Positions 8,963-17,002 of a stretch of DNA of 64,000 nucleotides are shown piece after piece (the stretch's first letter is position 1; every line of letters begins with the position of its first letter). The stretch lies in assembly GCF_019039215.1 (NCBI RefSeq), contig NZ_JAHNZZ010000001.1:957658-1021657 (forward strand). The letters are read 5' to 3'. Position numbers and translations under genes: made by a program. The stretch is from Bacillus sp. FJAT-29790. GTDB lineage: Bacteria > Bacillota > Bacilli > Bacillales > Cytobacillaceae. The notes under the pieces are model-generated. The model did not search any database. It had not been told where the DNA came from and saw nothing but the letters and a program-made list of their open reading frames with translations.

Positions 8963-9175
8963 GATGAAGCAGCAATTCTACTGGAAATTACAGAAGCTCG
9001 TCACAAAGTTGGTTCGACTATTTTTTGTTCACAGATCGATCCTAATGGGTGGCATATAAAACTAGGAAATGAAACTATTGCGGAGGCTATTTTAGACCGC
9101 ATTATTCATGACTCCTACCAGATTCTACTAGACGGAGATGTTTCTATGCGTGAGCGTCACGGGTTAGGGAGTTAA
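8963..9175 (+). mobile_element. IS21-family IstB helper ATPase, C-terminal remnant
   Basis: Frame 8963-9175 reads DEAAILLEITEARHKVGSTI, then FCSQIDPNGWH and ETIAEAILDRIIHDSYQILL, ending with an SMRERHG tail. That is the C-terminal ~70 residues of IstB, the AAA+ helper ATPase of IS21-like elements. The upstream ~180 residues, istA and the left end are absent. It begins exactly where the NUDIX gene loses homology, so an IS21-type insertion followed by deletion is the simplest history. Confidence 0.75.
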
Positions 9176-9182
9176 TTATAAT

Positions 9183-9395
9183 ATGACCACATTGACAAGA
9201 AAGGAAATTCGGAAAGTTGAAGAATACTATTATTGGATAGGTTACAAAAGCTGGTATCCTTTTCCCGAGGAACTAAAAGAAAAGCTTATGAGTGTTTATG
9301 GGGTGGAGCCTTTTCCCCATATCTGGACTGAGCAAGATATTTATGAAGGATCTAGAAAATTAATCTTCAATTATTTCAGTAACAAATCTATGTAA
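9183..9395 (+). CDS. small hypothetical protein
   Basis: A 70-residue, aromatic- and charge-rich protein (MTTLTRKEIRKVEEYYYWIG; PFPHIWTEQDIYEGSRKLI) with no membrane segment. It starts 8 bases after the istB remnant and ends at a strong terminator. I do not recognise the family; the E/Y-rich helices suggest a soluble helical protein. The ribosome site is only a distant AGGGAG. It could be the tail of a larger gene cut by the IS, but the frame begins with a plausible start. Confidence 0.5.
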   Translation: MTTLTRKEIRKVEEYYYWIGYKSWYPFPEELKEKLMSVYGVEPFPHIWTEQDIYEGSRKLIFNYFSNKSM

Positions 9396-9406
9396 TTATA
9401 AAAATT

Positions 9407-9453
9407 AAAAGTCCTACAAGATTGATAAAATCTTAATCTGTAGGACTTTTTTT
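9407..9453 (+). terminator. intrinsic terminator
   Basis: AAAGTCCTACAAGATT pairs with AATCTGTAGGACTTT, followed by seven T. Confidence 0.85.
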
Positions 9454-9787
9454 ACATTGGTAAACATATTGGCGTAGCTTGGTAAACCCCTTGTCAAACA
9501 GTGGTAAAAAACATGGCAAGGGTGGTAAAATCTAATGGCCGTAATCACCATTAAAAGTAACTACTCATAAGGACTATAATTGGATTAAAAATTTAATTAT
9601 CTAATACTTTGAACTTAATATGACTGGATTAAGATGAAATTCATAATCTTAAAGTAGAAAAATCAATTCAAAATCGGAATTAATTTGGATATTAGTTGTA
9701 ACCAATTCCATTAAATTTTCTCTTAAAGACCATTAGAATTCATCATGCCCGAAGATATAATGATTTAAAAAATCGAAGGAAAACATG
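9454..9787. other. intergenic region with four TGGTAAA copies
   Basis: Between about 9458 and 9532 the heptamer TGGTAAA occurs four times, unevenly spaced (contexts ATTGGTAAAC, CTTGGTAAAC, AGTGGTAAAA, GGTGGTAAAA). CCTTGTCA and ATGGCAAGGG partly face each other. This could be a protein-binding cluster for the following gene. The rest is AT-rich with no gene. Confidence 0.35.
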
Positions 9788-10295
9788 ATGAAACTATACG
9801 AAGTAATGGAAGAATTAAACACAGGAAAAACAATTGGTGAGTTAGCAACCAATTTGGGTATTCGAGAAAGTGATTTAGAAAGAAAATTAAGAAATGCGGC
9901 TATAGTGTTTGATGAAGATAAAAAGGTTTGGGTATATATGGGGGGTTCAGCAGAAAAATCGTTAAGTAGAAATGTAAATAAGAAAATTCGTACTTTAGAG
10001 GCCGATAAACCTTATGTTAATTATGAAAAAGATCAGGAACCGAAGGAAACCGTCGTTATCGAAAAAGATTATGAATACAAATTGTACAAAGATTATTTAA
10101 ATGTTGATCCTTCATTCTTAATGGAGAAAAAGACATTCTTCTTATCGAATTGAGATATACAAAACAATAAAACGTGAAAGTACAAAAAAATCACTTAAAA
10201 TTAATGTATTGTTAAATATATTGCTCTTAAAAGGATTGGAACATTATAATATAGACTTTGTTGATAATAATGAAAAAGAAGATATGAGTGACTAA
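9788..10295 (+). pseudogene. hypothetical HTH-like/ribbon protein, frameshifted
   Basis: The first frame (ATG 9785/9788, ribosome site GAAGGA) starts MKLYEVMEELNTGKTIGELA and has a helix-turn-helix-like N-terminus (TIGELATNLGIRESDLERKL). It ends at 10153 in a short unrelated tail. Deleting one A from the run at 10125-10129 opens the continuation RHSSYRIEIYKTIKRESTKK and LKINVLLNILLLKGLEHY, ending at 10295. This reads like a short DNA-binding tail of the YRID/CopG kind. I infer a ~168-residue DNA-binding protein with a one-base lesion in a homopolymer; sequencing error is possible. Confidence 0.55.
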
Positions 10296-10617
10296 AAAGG
10301 AAGAAGATTTTTGATTTCTAAGTGTTTGAAAAAGTAAGATGATGCTTTTGCAGACCCATTTGGGTTTTTCATAAGTTTAGTAGACTTTTAAATTTTAGGG
10401 GAAAATTTAATAAAATGGGTTAAAAAGAGTTAATGTGTTAGATAGAATAATAATAGATGATAAATTTTATTTACTTTTTCTTTCACAAAATAATTTAATA
10501 GAAGGACCTTTTGGTCGAATAATCAGTGAAAAATCATCGGTAGGATGTGTGACGAAAATAAACGTGACATTCTTATCGATGTTTTTTTTTATAAAGAATC
10601 TAGATGGAGGGAAACTA
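10296..10617. other. intergenic stretch, no gene
   Basis: The open frame running from GTG 10435 into the next gene is not supported: it has no ribosome site there and low-complexity composition, while the true start at 10618 has GGAGGG. Nothing else recognised. Confidence 0.5.
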
Positions 10618-10869
10618 ATGAATCAAATGGAAATGTATTATGTAGTAAGAAGAACAAATGAGAAGAACGAACAATTTACAGTGATAAATGCAATATCACT
10701 GGATGAAGCAAATGCAATCTTTGAAATTCGCCATAAAGCCGATATGGAAGCAATGAAAGAAGGAGAGGCATATTTTATCTTTGAAGCTGATGAAGCTCTG
10801 AAGTTTGATGAATATAATCAGGCGGTATTCCCATCCGGCAGAATGGCTATCATTCATAAAATATGTTAA
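10618..10869 (+). CDS. small hypothetical protein
   Basis: An 83-residue protein starting MNQMEMYYVVRRTNEKNEQF at an ATG 7 bases after TGGAGGG. It is acidic, with no membrane segment, and has a beta-alpha-beta feel (VINAISLDEANAIFEIRHKA; YFIFEADEALKFDEY). Not recognised. It is monocistronic, with a terminator directly downstream. It sits at the left edge of the defence island; no functional link is claimed. Confidence 0.65.
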   Translation: MNQMEMYYVVRRTNEKNEQFTVINAISLDEANAIFEIRHKADMEAMKEGEAYFIFEADEALKFDEYNQAVFPSGRMAIIHKIC

Positions 10870-10874
10870 TAATG

Positions 10875-10915
10875 AAAATGACTCTTGATAGTTATTCTAT
10901 CAGGAGTCATTTTTA
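10875..10915 (+). terminator. intrinsic terminator
   Basis: AAATGACTCTTGATAG pairs with CTATCAGGAGTCATTT, followed by T-rich sequence. Confidence 0.85.
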
Positions 10916-11073
10916 TTTATTTCGATTTACAATAATTTAAATTTAAAATATTTAGTTATTGGATTTTGTTTACAATTATCAAATATTAGATTATGTTATA
11001 AGTGTGATAGATTTACTAGTAGTATTTGGGTACTATGTATTATTTTGTTACATTATTAATGGAGGTGTCAAGC

Positions 11074-11844
11074 ATGTATGCTGGCTTTAATTTGAATATA
11101 AATGATGAGTTAGTTCATTATAAATCAATTGGAAATACGATATACAATACTCAAAAGCAAACAGTTAAAGATGGGATAAGTAAATTTATCCTTGATGATG
11201 GTACTATAAACGGAACTGACATGCAAAACAGCTGGTTTCCACAAATTCAGGCGGATATTTTTATTTCTCACTCTCATAACGATAAAGAAAAAGCAATTGC
11301 ACTGGCTGGCTGGTTAAAACATACGTTTGACTTAGATGTCTTTATTGATTCTTCGGTATGGGGAAGTGCGGATGAACTTTTAAAAAAAATAGATGATCAA
11401 TATTGTAAAAATAATGATAGTTCAACATATAGCTATGAAAAACGAAACTTTTCTACAAGTCATGTTCACACTATGTTATCTACAGCGTTGATGATGATGA
11501 TTGATCAAACAGAGTGCCTGCTTTTTTTAAACACCCCAGAATCTATTAATACTTCTTCTGTAGTTAATAATACAAAATCTCCGTGGATTTATTATGAAAT
11601 TGGCGTTTCAAAGTTTGTTAGAAAGCGTGAACCGAATAGACCAAAGGGCATGATTAAAAAAGGAATATTTGAAAATGCTCAAGACCTTACTATCCAGTAT
11701 AAATTAGATATAGACCATCTATACGATTTAAACCAAGCTAACCTTCTTGATTGGCAGAGACTATTCGCACAACATAAGGGAAACCATCCGTTAGATTTAC
11801 TGTATGGTATGAAAAGGCTACTGCTAGAATATTCAGTGTCTTAA
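11074..11844 (+). CDS. TIR-domain protein, first ThsB-like component of a type II Thoeris-like locus
   Basis: A 256-residue protein. The start at 11074 is preferred to 11026 because GGAGGTGTCAAGC precedes it. Residues ~60-200 form a TIR domain: ADIFISHSHNDKEKA opens strand A, and SPWIYYEIGVSK near residue 175 carries the expected catalytic glutamate (E175) of TIR NADases. In Thoeris systems TIR proteins sense infection and make an ADP-ribose-derived signal from NAD+. The next genes encode a TM-macro protein and an MTH538/DUF1863-type TIR, as expected for type II Thoeris with two TIR sensors. A hairpin at 11851 lies between this gene and the effector. Phage defence is inferred from family and context. 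Confidence 0.8.
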   Translation: MYAGFNLNINDELVHYKSIGNTIYNTQKQTVKDGISKFILDDGTINGTDMQNSWFPQIQADIFISHSHNDKEKAIALAGWLKHTFDLDVFIDSSVWGSADELLKKIDDQYCKNNDSSTYSYEKRNFSTSHVHTMLSTALMMMIDQTECLLFLNTPESINTSSVVNNTKSPWIYYEIGVSKFVRKREPNRPKGMIKKGIFENAQDLTIQYKLDIDHLYDLNQANLLDWQRLFAQHKGNHPLDLLYGMKRLLLEYSVS

Positions 11845-11850
11845 TGTGAA

Positions 11851-11868
11851 GGGTTCTTTCTAGAACCC
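11851..11868 (+). promoter_or_regulatory. hairpin between TIR gene and TM-macro gene
   Basis: GGGTTCT pairs with AGAACCC around a 4-base loop, followed by CTTTGG, not a T-run. It could trim read-through so that the toxic effector is made at a lower level than the sensor, or stabilise the mRNA 3' end. Confidence 0.5.
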
Positions 11869-11902
11869 CTTTGGTGATATTGGGAGTATAGGAGATTAAA
11901 AG

Positions 11903-12757
11903 ATGAGATTTTATAAGAAGGTAAAGGTCCGCTTTTTTGACAGGACTTTATTAAAAGATTGGTTAGCAGTTCTATCGCCAATAAGTGTTATCATAACATG
12001 TATTTCAATAGCGATAAGTATTCCTGATAACTACAAATCATGGGTTTTTATCTCAATCCTCGTTCTTTTCGCCTTGATTTACGTAATCCTATGGGTTAGA
12101 GCAAATTTATTAACTGAAACGAAACTAAACATAAATAATTCTACCGTAACGATTAAAGTGGGAGACATTTTTGAGGAGTCTGGATTAAAAGTAATAGCTT
12201 TTAATGAATACTTTGATACACAAGTTGATAATCAAATTATCTCTGATAAAACTTTAAATGGCATCTATCTAAGACGTAAGGTAAAAGATATACAGGCTTT
12301 GGATCGATTAATAGAACAAGATGAACGTTTAAATTCAGATGGAATTAAAATAGACAGTAATAAAACTAGAAGACGAGGAAAGAAGGATAGATATAAGTTA
12401 GGTACTATTTTTCAACATGAGGAATACTTACTAACCGCTTTTTCAAAGTTTGATAATGAAAATAGAGCTAACTTGCATATGAATGATTATATAAACCTTT
12501 TATTAAACTTTTGGAATGAAATAGATATTGTTTATAATGGTAGATCCATTGTTATCCCGCTATTAGGGTCAGGATTAACAAGGTTTAAAAATTATGAAAT
12601 GATTACAGATCAAGAGCTTTTAGAATTGTTAATTTGGTCTTTCAAAGTAAGCAAAATAAAATTCACTTATCCGTCTACAGTATCCATTATCATTCATGAA
12701 TCTAAAAAGGATAAGATTAATTTCTATAAATTAAAGGAGCAAGCAAATGGCTTATAG
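11903..12757 (+). CDS. thsA: TM-macro effector, ThsA of type II Thoeris-like system
   Basis: A 284-residue protein with two N-terminal membrane helices (~20-41 and ~47-66), then a ~210-residue cytosolic domain. That domain carries VKVGDIFEESGLKVIAFNEY (strand and loop of a macro-type ADP-ribose pocket) and VIPLLGSGLTRF, a macro-like glycine loop. This two-TM plus macro layout is that of the type II Thoeris effector (DUF6430-like). There, binding of a TIR-made ADPR conjugate is believed to trigger membrane damage and abortive infection. Its ATG follows GGAGATTAAAAG, and its 3' end overlaps the next gene by 11 bases, so the two are translationally coupled. Assignment rests on architecture, since I could not run a profile search. 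Confidence 0.78.
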   Translation: MRFYKKVKVRFFDRTLLKDWLAVLSPISVIITCISIAISIPDNYKSWVFISILVLFALIYVILWVRANLLTETKLNINNSTVTIKVGDIFEESGLKVIAFNEYFDTQVDNQIISDKTLNGIYLRRKVKDIQALDRLIEQDERLNSDGIKIDSNKTRRRGKKDRYKLGTIFQHEEYLLTAFSKFDNENRANLHMNDYINLLLNFWNEIDIVYNGRSIVIPLLGSGLTRFKNYEMITDQELLELLIWSFKVSKIKFTYPSTVSIIIHESKKDKINFYKLKEQANGL

Positions 12758-13307
12758 AAATGGAACTTATGTTGCATTTGACGGAAATGGAACAACAAAT
12801 CCAACTAAAGGTGATATGAAATATTTCGGACTTTTACGAAGTTGGAATACTTCTAGTAAAACGGATTTCACTTTCAGTGATAGTCACAAAAAGACATTCC
12901 AAGTTAAGGATACTAGTTTAAAAAGAACGTTGCAGGCAAGACTTTTAGAACGAATGAGAAATTCTAAAAACATGTTATTAATAATATCAGAAGACACAAA
13001 CTGGGATCGTGGAATGTTGAATTTTGAGATTGAAAAAGCTATTGATTTTTATAAAATTCCAATCATTGTTGCGTATACAGGGTATGAATACATTTTGAAT
13101 CCTCAAGCTCTATCTCAAAAGTGGCCAAAAGCACTTCATGAAAGAATAATAAATCGAACAGCAAAAAGCATTCATATTCCTTTTAAACAAAAATGCATTG
13201 CATCTGCTATTTCTCAGTTCAGTGTAAATAATAAAGTGGATCAATTAACTTCACCACTTGATTATTATAGTGAGGAAGCCTATAAGCAATGGGGTTATAT
13301 TTATTGA
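12747..13307 (+). CDS. thsB: MTH538/DUF1863 TIR-like protein, ThsB
   Basis: A 186-residue protein opening MAYRNGTYVAFDGNGTTNPT, typical of ThsB-type TIR-like (Thoeris) sensors that begin with an xYVAFD strand. It continues with KRTLQARLLERMRNSKNMLL and IISEDTNWDRGMLNFEIEKA, the TIR core with the conserved W-x-x-G...E near residues 92-101. ThsB proteins recognise phage components and synthesise the second messenger. The ribosome site AAAGGAGCAAGCAA lies inside the upstream gene. A second TIR protein at 11074 gives the locus two sensors for one effector. Confidence 0.82.
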   Translation: MAYRNGTYVAFDGNGTTNPTKGDMKYFGLLRSWNTSSKTDFTFSDSHKKTFQVKDTSLKRTLQARLLERMRNSKNMLLIISEDTNWDRGMLNFEIEKAIDFYKIPIIVAYTGYEYILNPQALSQKWPKALHERIINRTAKSIHIPFKQKCIASAISQFSVNNKVDQLTSPLDYYSEEAYKQWGYIY

Positions 13308-13342
13308 AGTCCCCTTAATTCATAAAAGTTTATAAAATCATT

Positions 13343-13384
13343 GCTGCGGAGTCTCGCTTATGAGTTCTGCAGCTTTTTATTTTA
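13343..13384 (+). terminator. terminator of the Thoeris-like locus
   Basis: GCTGCGGAGTCTCG pairs with GAGTTCTGCAGC, with mismatches, then TTTTTATTTT. Confidence 0.75.
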
Positions 13385-13585
13385 AATCAAACTAATTACT
13401 AAGGAAAAAGCATAAATTTCGGTACATATTGTAATTCAGAATTATATATTTTTCTTTTTTTAGGGGTTATTAAACTATATAAGACATTTTGTGTTGTTCC
13501 TTTTGACTAAAGGATTGGTTATAAAGGGGAAAGTGTATTAAATTTTTGGTGAATGTGAATTGCAAAAGAAAAGGAGCGATAACAA

Positions 13586-14257
13586 TTGCAAATACCATAC
13601 CTTGTTGAAATGGACTATAAAGAGTTAATAAAAGAAATAATTGAAAAAAGCTACAATATACTTTTAGCACAGATTTCCAAAGGAAGAATTATCATTGATA
13701 ATGAAGCATCGTTTCAACTACAGTTTTCTTATATTTTAAAAGTCATAGGTGAATTGCATCAATTTTCTCCTGATGATTTATTTTCCATAAGATTAGAAAC
13801 TCCTTTCTTATCGGAAGTTGAGCTGGCTAAGAGTAAGTCAAAAAGGGCAAAAATCGATATAACTGTAACAATGGAGAATCGTTTACAAAAAGAGACCAAA
13901 GTATCTTGTACGATAGAGTTAAAATACTTTCAATGGGCAAATCATCGAGAACCCAATAATCGCTACGACGCTTTTAATGATCTTCTAAATCTAGAGGAAT
14001 ATGTTTACTCCAATCAATATAATTTTGGGGTTTTTATTATAGGTACCGATCACTTACATTATGTAAATCAAGATAACTACTCTGAGAATACTAGGGACTT
14101 TGATATGAGAGATGGCAAGACCTATAAGGCTGGTTCGTTACTAGAATATAAAACTATGAACCCCTATGGTCCCGCAATACAATTAAAGAATGACTATGTA
14201 TTTAGTTGGGAAAACATAAATCAAAAATACTTTTTAAAGCTACTAATTGAACAGTGA
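13586..14257 (+). CDS. PD-(D/E)XK nuclease-like hypothetical protein
   Basis: A 223-residue protein from a TTG preceded by AAAGGAG. The middle (~90-120) reads KRAKIDITVTMEN...KVSCTIELKYFQWAN: an Asp on one strand and an E-x-K on the next, the signature of a PD-(D/E)XK nuclease core. The N-terminal ~80 residues are helical. The rest has no family I recognise. It lies between the Thoeris-like locus and another nuclease-like gene 66 bases downstream on the same strand, which suggests one transcript. DNA cleavage is inferred from the motif only. Confidence 0.65.
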   Translation: MQIPYLVEMDYKELIKEIIEKSYNILLAQISKGRIIIDNEASFQLQFSYILKVIGELHQFSPDDLFSIRLETPFLSEVELAKSKSKRAKIDITVTMENRLQKETKVSCTIELKYFQWANHREPNNRYDAFNDLLNLEEYVYSNQYNFGVFIIGTDHLHYVNQDNYSENTRDFDMRDGKTYKAGSLLEYKTMNPYGPAIQLKNDYVFSWENINQKYFLKLLIEQ

Positions 14258-14323
14258 ACATCAAAAATTTTAGGAACAAAAATTCGTTGAATAAATTATC
14301 TGCTTTATGTTAGGGGAATTCAA

Positions 14324-15106
14324 ATGATAGCTGATATACGAGGGAAAATCAGTCGTTTAGGTTCAAATTTAACGGAACGGTTAGAGGATAATTTGACTGG
14401 AAATGTGTTTGGTGTATTAAGATACATGCCCTTTTCTCCAATAATGGGTGAAATACTTGTTAATGCGGTGTATCCAAAATCTATTGGTGAAGATATTCGA
14501 GATATCCAATATGGATTTTGGGCTGACAAGGTGCAATTTTGGCCCTATGATCGTGAAGGGGAAATAGATGCACTGATTGAATTTGAAAATATGATTATAG
14601 GGATTGAAGTGAAATATACAAGTGGACTATCCTCTGATGATGATATTTCAAATAACGAAGATGTCGAATTCAAGAATAAAGAAGAGATGAAGAAAAGTAT
14701 CAATCAAATTGCTAGAGAATCTCGCATTATTTCACAAAAAGGGAACAACAAAAAGAAGGTTCTTCTTTTTGTTGCTGATCGCGAATCTTGCAAAGAAGTT
14801 TATACGGATATTCTAAAACGAAACATTATAGAGAGTGAAGTAGCATTTGGGTACATCTCTTGGCAAGACTTTTTACTTCAGTTAAAAAAGTTAAAGGTAA
14901 CAGATCCATATCACCAAGTTATTATTAATGATGTAATTGCACTGCTTACGCGAAAAGGGTTTGAAGACTTTACTAATATGAATATTGAGGTTCCACAGCC
15001 AATCAATGTTGAACAGTATTTCCAATTTAATATAAAGAGTAAATTAAAAATTAGTTTTCAAACAGATATATCAATTAAGGGGGGATTATATTATGAGTTC
15101 AGCTGA
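14324..15106 (+). CDS. PD-(D/E)XK nuclease-like protein
   Basis: A 260-residue protein. The catalytic core is visible near residues 80-100: EGEIDALIEF, then IIGIEVKYTSGLSSDDD, i.e. E...D...E-x-K with the usual two strands. Acidic and lysine-rich linker ~105-125; the following segment KKVLLFVADRESCKEVYTDI looks like an alpha/beta half of the same fold. The ATG follows TAGGGGAA. Its last 14 bases overlap the next gene, so the two are co-translated and probably interact. I do not recognise a named family. A restriction-like or toxin role is inference from the fold and island context. Confidence 0.68.
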   Translation: MIADIRGKISRLGSNLTERLEDNLTGNVFGVLRYMPFSPIMGEILVNAVYPKSIGEDIRDIQYGFWADKVQFWPYDREGEIDALIEFENMIIGIEVKYTSGLSSDDDISNNEDVEFKNKEEMKKSINQIARESRIISQKGNNKKKVLLFVADRESCKEVYTDILKRNIIESEVAFGYISWQDFLLQLKKLKVTDPYHQVIINDVIALLTRKGFEDFTNMNIEVPQPINVEQYFQFNIKSKLKISFQTDISIKGGLYYEFS

Positions 15107-15683
15107 AAATATACGCAATGCTTTCCATGTCGTTTATAAATCATATGAAAATATTCAAAAGTTAATAGATTACTGTAAAACAATCGGTCTGGAAAAGAGT
15201 AATTACATTAGTATGGTGGATAAATTTTTACGTTATAAATCAGATAATAATCTATCAGGATGGTTTATTCACAATTTTATAATGTTATTTCAAGATAAAA
15301 ATGATGCTGAGTTAGACAATGGCTGGCGAAATGGACCAATTTATGTAATGGAGATTGAACTGTATAATCCGGAATCCGAATTTGAAAATATAGTAGATCT
15401 TCCTTGTATTCGTCTTTCAAAATTTGAATATGATAATTTAGAAAAATGGGAGTCAGGTTGCTCTCCATCTAATCATTGGAGATTTTATTATCCACTTCGC
15501 AGAAATGACATTATGAATATTCAAGAAAATGGGGACTATTTACACATCACTACCAGAGATCAGGAAGCGAGTAATCGTCATTATTGGGGTGTGAAGAAAA
15601 TAACTAGTAAACGTATTCCACTTATTGAGATCACCGCAGATAATGTTGTAGAAAAGGTATTTGGAACGTTTGATAATTTATAA
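15093..15683 (+). CDS. hypothetical partner of the upstream nuclease
   Basis: A 196-residue protein starting MSSAENIRNAFHVVYKSYEN at an ATG after AAGGGGGG. The overlap of 14 bases with the nuclease-like gene argues for a functional pair. Sequence features: an N-terminal helical part; a central region with GWFIHNFIMLFQDKND; a C-terminal stretch SNRHYWGVKKITSKRIPLIE. I see no catalytic signature. It could be an immunity, specificity or target-binding subunit, which is speculation. Confidence 0.6.
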   Translation: MSSAENIRNAFHVVYKSYENIQKLIDYCKTIGLEKSNYISMVDKFLRYKSDNNLSGWFIHNFIMLFQDKNDAELDNGWRNGPIYVMEIELYNPESEFENIVDLPCIRLSKFEYDNLEKWESGCSPSNHWRFYYPLRRNDIMNIQENGDYLHITTRDQEASNRHYWGVKKITSKRIPLIEITADNVVEKVFGTFDNL

Positions 15684-15870
15684 AATTTGGATAGAATTAT
15701 CGGTGCTGCTAAAATGGAGTTCAATCATAAGAAGTTACGATTTGGGGAATTGAAGATTAAATTTTAAAAATATATTATCATTGTCAATTTACCTGAGACC
15801 GAGACGTTATTGTAAATGGCAAAAGAAACAATTGATGGATTAAAAAGAGGAAGACTAATTCGGAGGATAT

Positions 15871-16845
15871 ATGGATAAAAATCGGTATGTTTTTAACTAT
15901 TATAGTCAAAAGGAAAATAATATTACGAAGGCGTTTCTAAATGTTTTAGAACATTCCGTACCGAAATTGACAGAAAAGTTTATAAGAACCTTACTGCATT
16001 TTGATACTAACACGTTTGAATTTAAATATAAATACCAAGTAGTAAGTGGTGAATATAACCTTCATAATAAAGAAGCGAAAAATTTCATTATAGGAATATC
16101 AGATACTGAAGAAATTAAAACTATAGAAGAAAATGCCTTATCTAGTGTCCCCGATGGAGGTATTTTTCCAAAAGGAAAAGGCGATTTTAACATAATAATC
16201 GAATCTAAAGTAGGGAAAAATTCTTTTTTAACTGAAGGACAGTTGCAGAGACATATAAATTTAGTAAGACACTCAGAAGACATAAATCTAGAATTTTTAC
16301 TTTGGGATCATATAAGAGAATTTTTTAAAATGTTTAAAGAGACTACTACCGATAGATTAACCATATTTTTAATAGACCATTTTGAAAATCTTTGTATTAC
16401 TAATGATATAGGTACTAATACTGTTGATAACGATTATTGGTTTTATCAATTTGGTGACTTAGAATATATTGCTAGACAACTAGATCATACTATTATGAAT
16501 GAAATAAATTATAAAGTATATTATCAGAATACTAGAAACAATGGCATAGGTTATCACCAACATTATAATCGTAGTAAAGAGGGATTTGCAAAACTTCATG
16601 TTGGTGGCGATGTCAAATGCCTAATATTAAGATATGGTAGTGGTAAAGATGATTTTGGTATTAAGCTACAGGAAAGAGTTTATAAAGCATACAATTTAAA
16701 AGACAGGAGAAACAAATCAAACAGTATTGCCCAACCAAATGAGTTATGGATGCATTTTGATTGGATTGCCCATAATCAAATTGAGTATAGAAAATTGATA
16801 GAACTAATTGAGCTGTCTTATGAGAGAAAATATAAGATAAAATAA
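15871..16845 (+). CDS. PD-(D/E)XK nuclease-superfamily protein
   Basis: A 324-residue protein starting MDKNRYVFNYYSQKENNITK after CGGAGG. The opening ENNITKAFLNVLEHS is typical of long nuclease-like proteins whose N-terminal ENxxTxALxxxL helix precedes a PD-(D/E)XK core. Here the core is PDGGIFPKGKGDFNIIIESK near residues 92-112 (D...ESK). The C-terminal half is helical with a conserved-looking LWMHFDWIAHNQIEY. It is 187 bases from the previous gene, so possibly its own transcript, same strand. No named family recognised; nuclease role inferred. Confidence 0.62.
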   Translation: MDKNRYVFNYYSQKENNITKAFLNVLEHSVPKLTEKFIRTLLHFDTNTFEFKYKYQVVSGEYNLHNKEAKNFIIGISDTEEIKTIEENALSSVPDGGIFPKGKGDFNIIIESKVGKNSFLTEGQLQRHINLVRHSEDINLEFLLWDHIREFFKMFKETTTDRLTIFLIDHFENLCITNDIGTNTVDNDYWFYQFGDLEYIARQLDHTIMNEINYKVYYQNTRNNGIGYHQHYNRSKEGFAKLHVGGDVKCLILRYGSGKDDFGIKLQERVYKAYNLKDRRNKSNSIAQPNELWMHFDWIAHNQIEYRKLIELIELSYERKYKIK

Positions 16846-17002
16846 TAACCCGGAATTAAACATGTTATTTGTTAGAGACAAACGCAATTTAAGTGATGGA
16901 AGTTATTTGTCATTAAGATGTTACAACATAAATCTTATGGGCTGTAAGTTATAATAACGCCCTAATTCGATTTCAAATTATTAGATAATGGAGGGGAATT
17001 TA

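Noticed and set aside
10435-10617. N-terminal extension of the gene at 10618
   Set aside because: No ribosome site at 10435, low-complexity translation, and an ideal GGAGGG site at the internal ATG.
16988-17002. ATG 16988 as start of the DUF559-like gene
   Set aside because: It overlaps the GGAGGGG that clearly serves TTG 17003.
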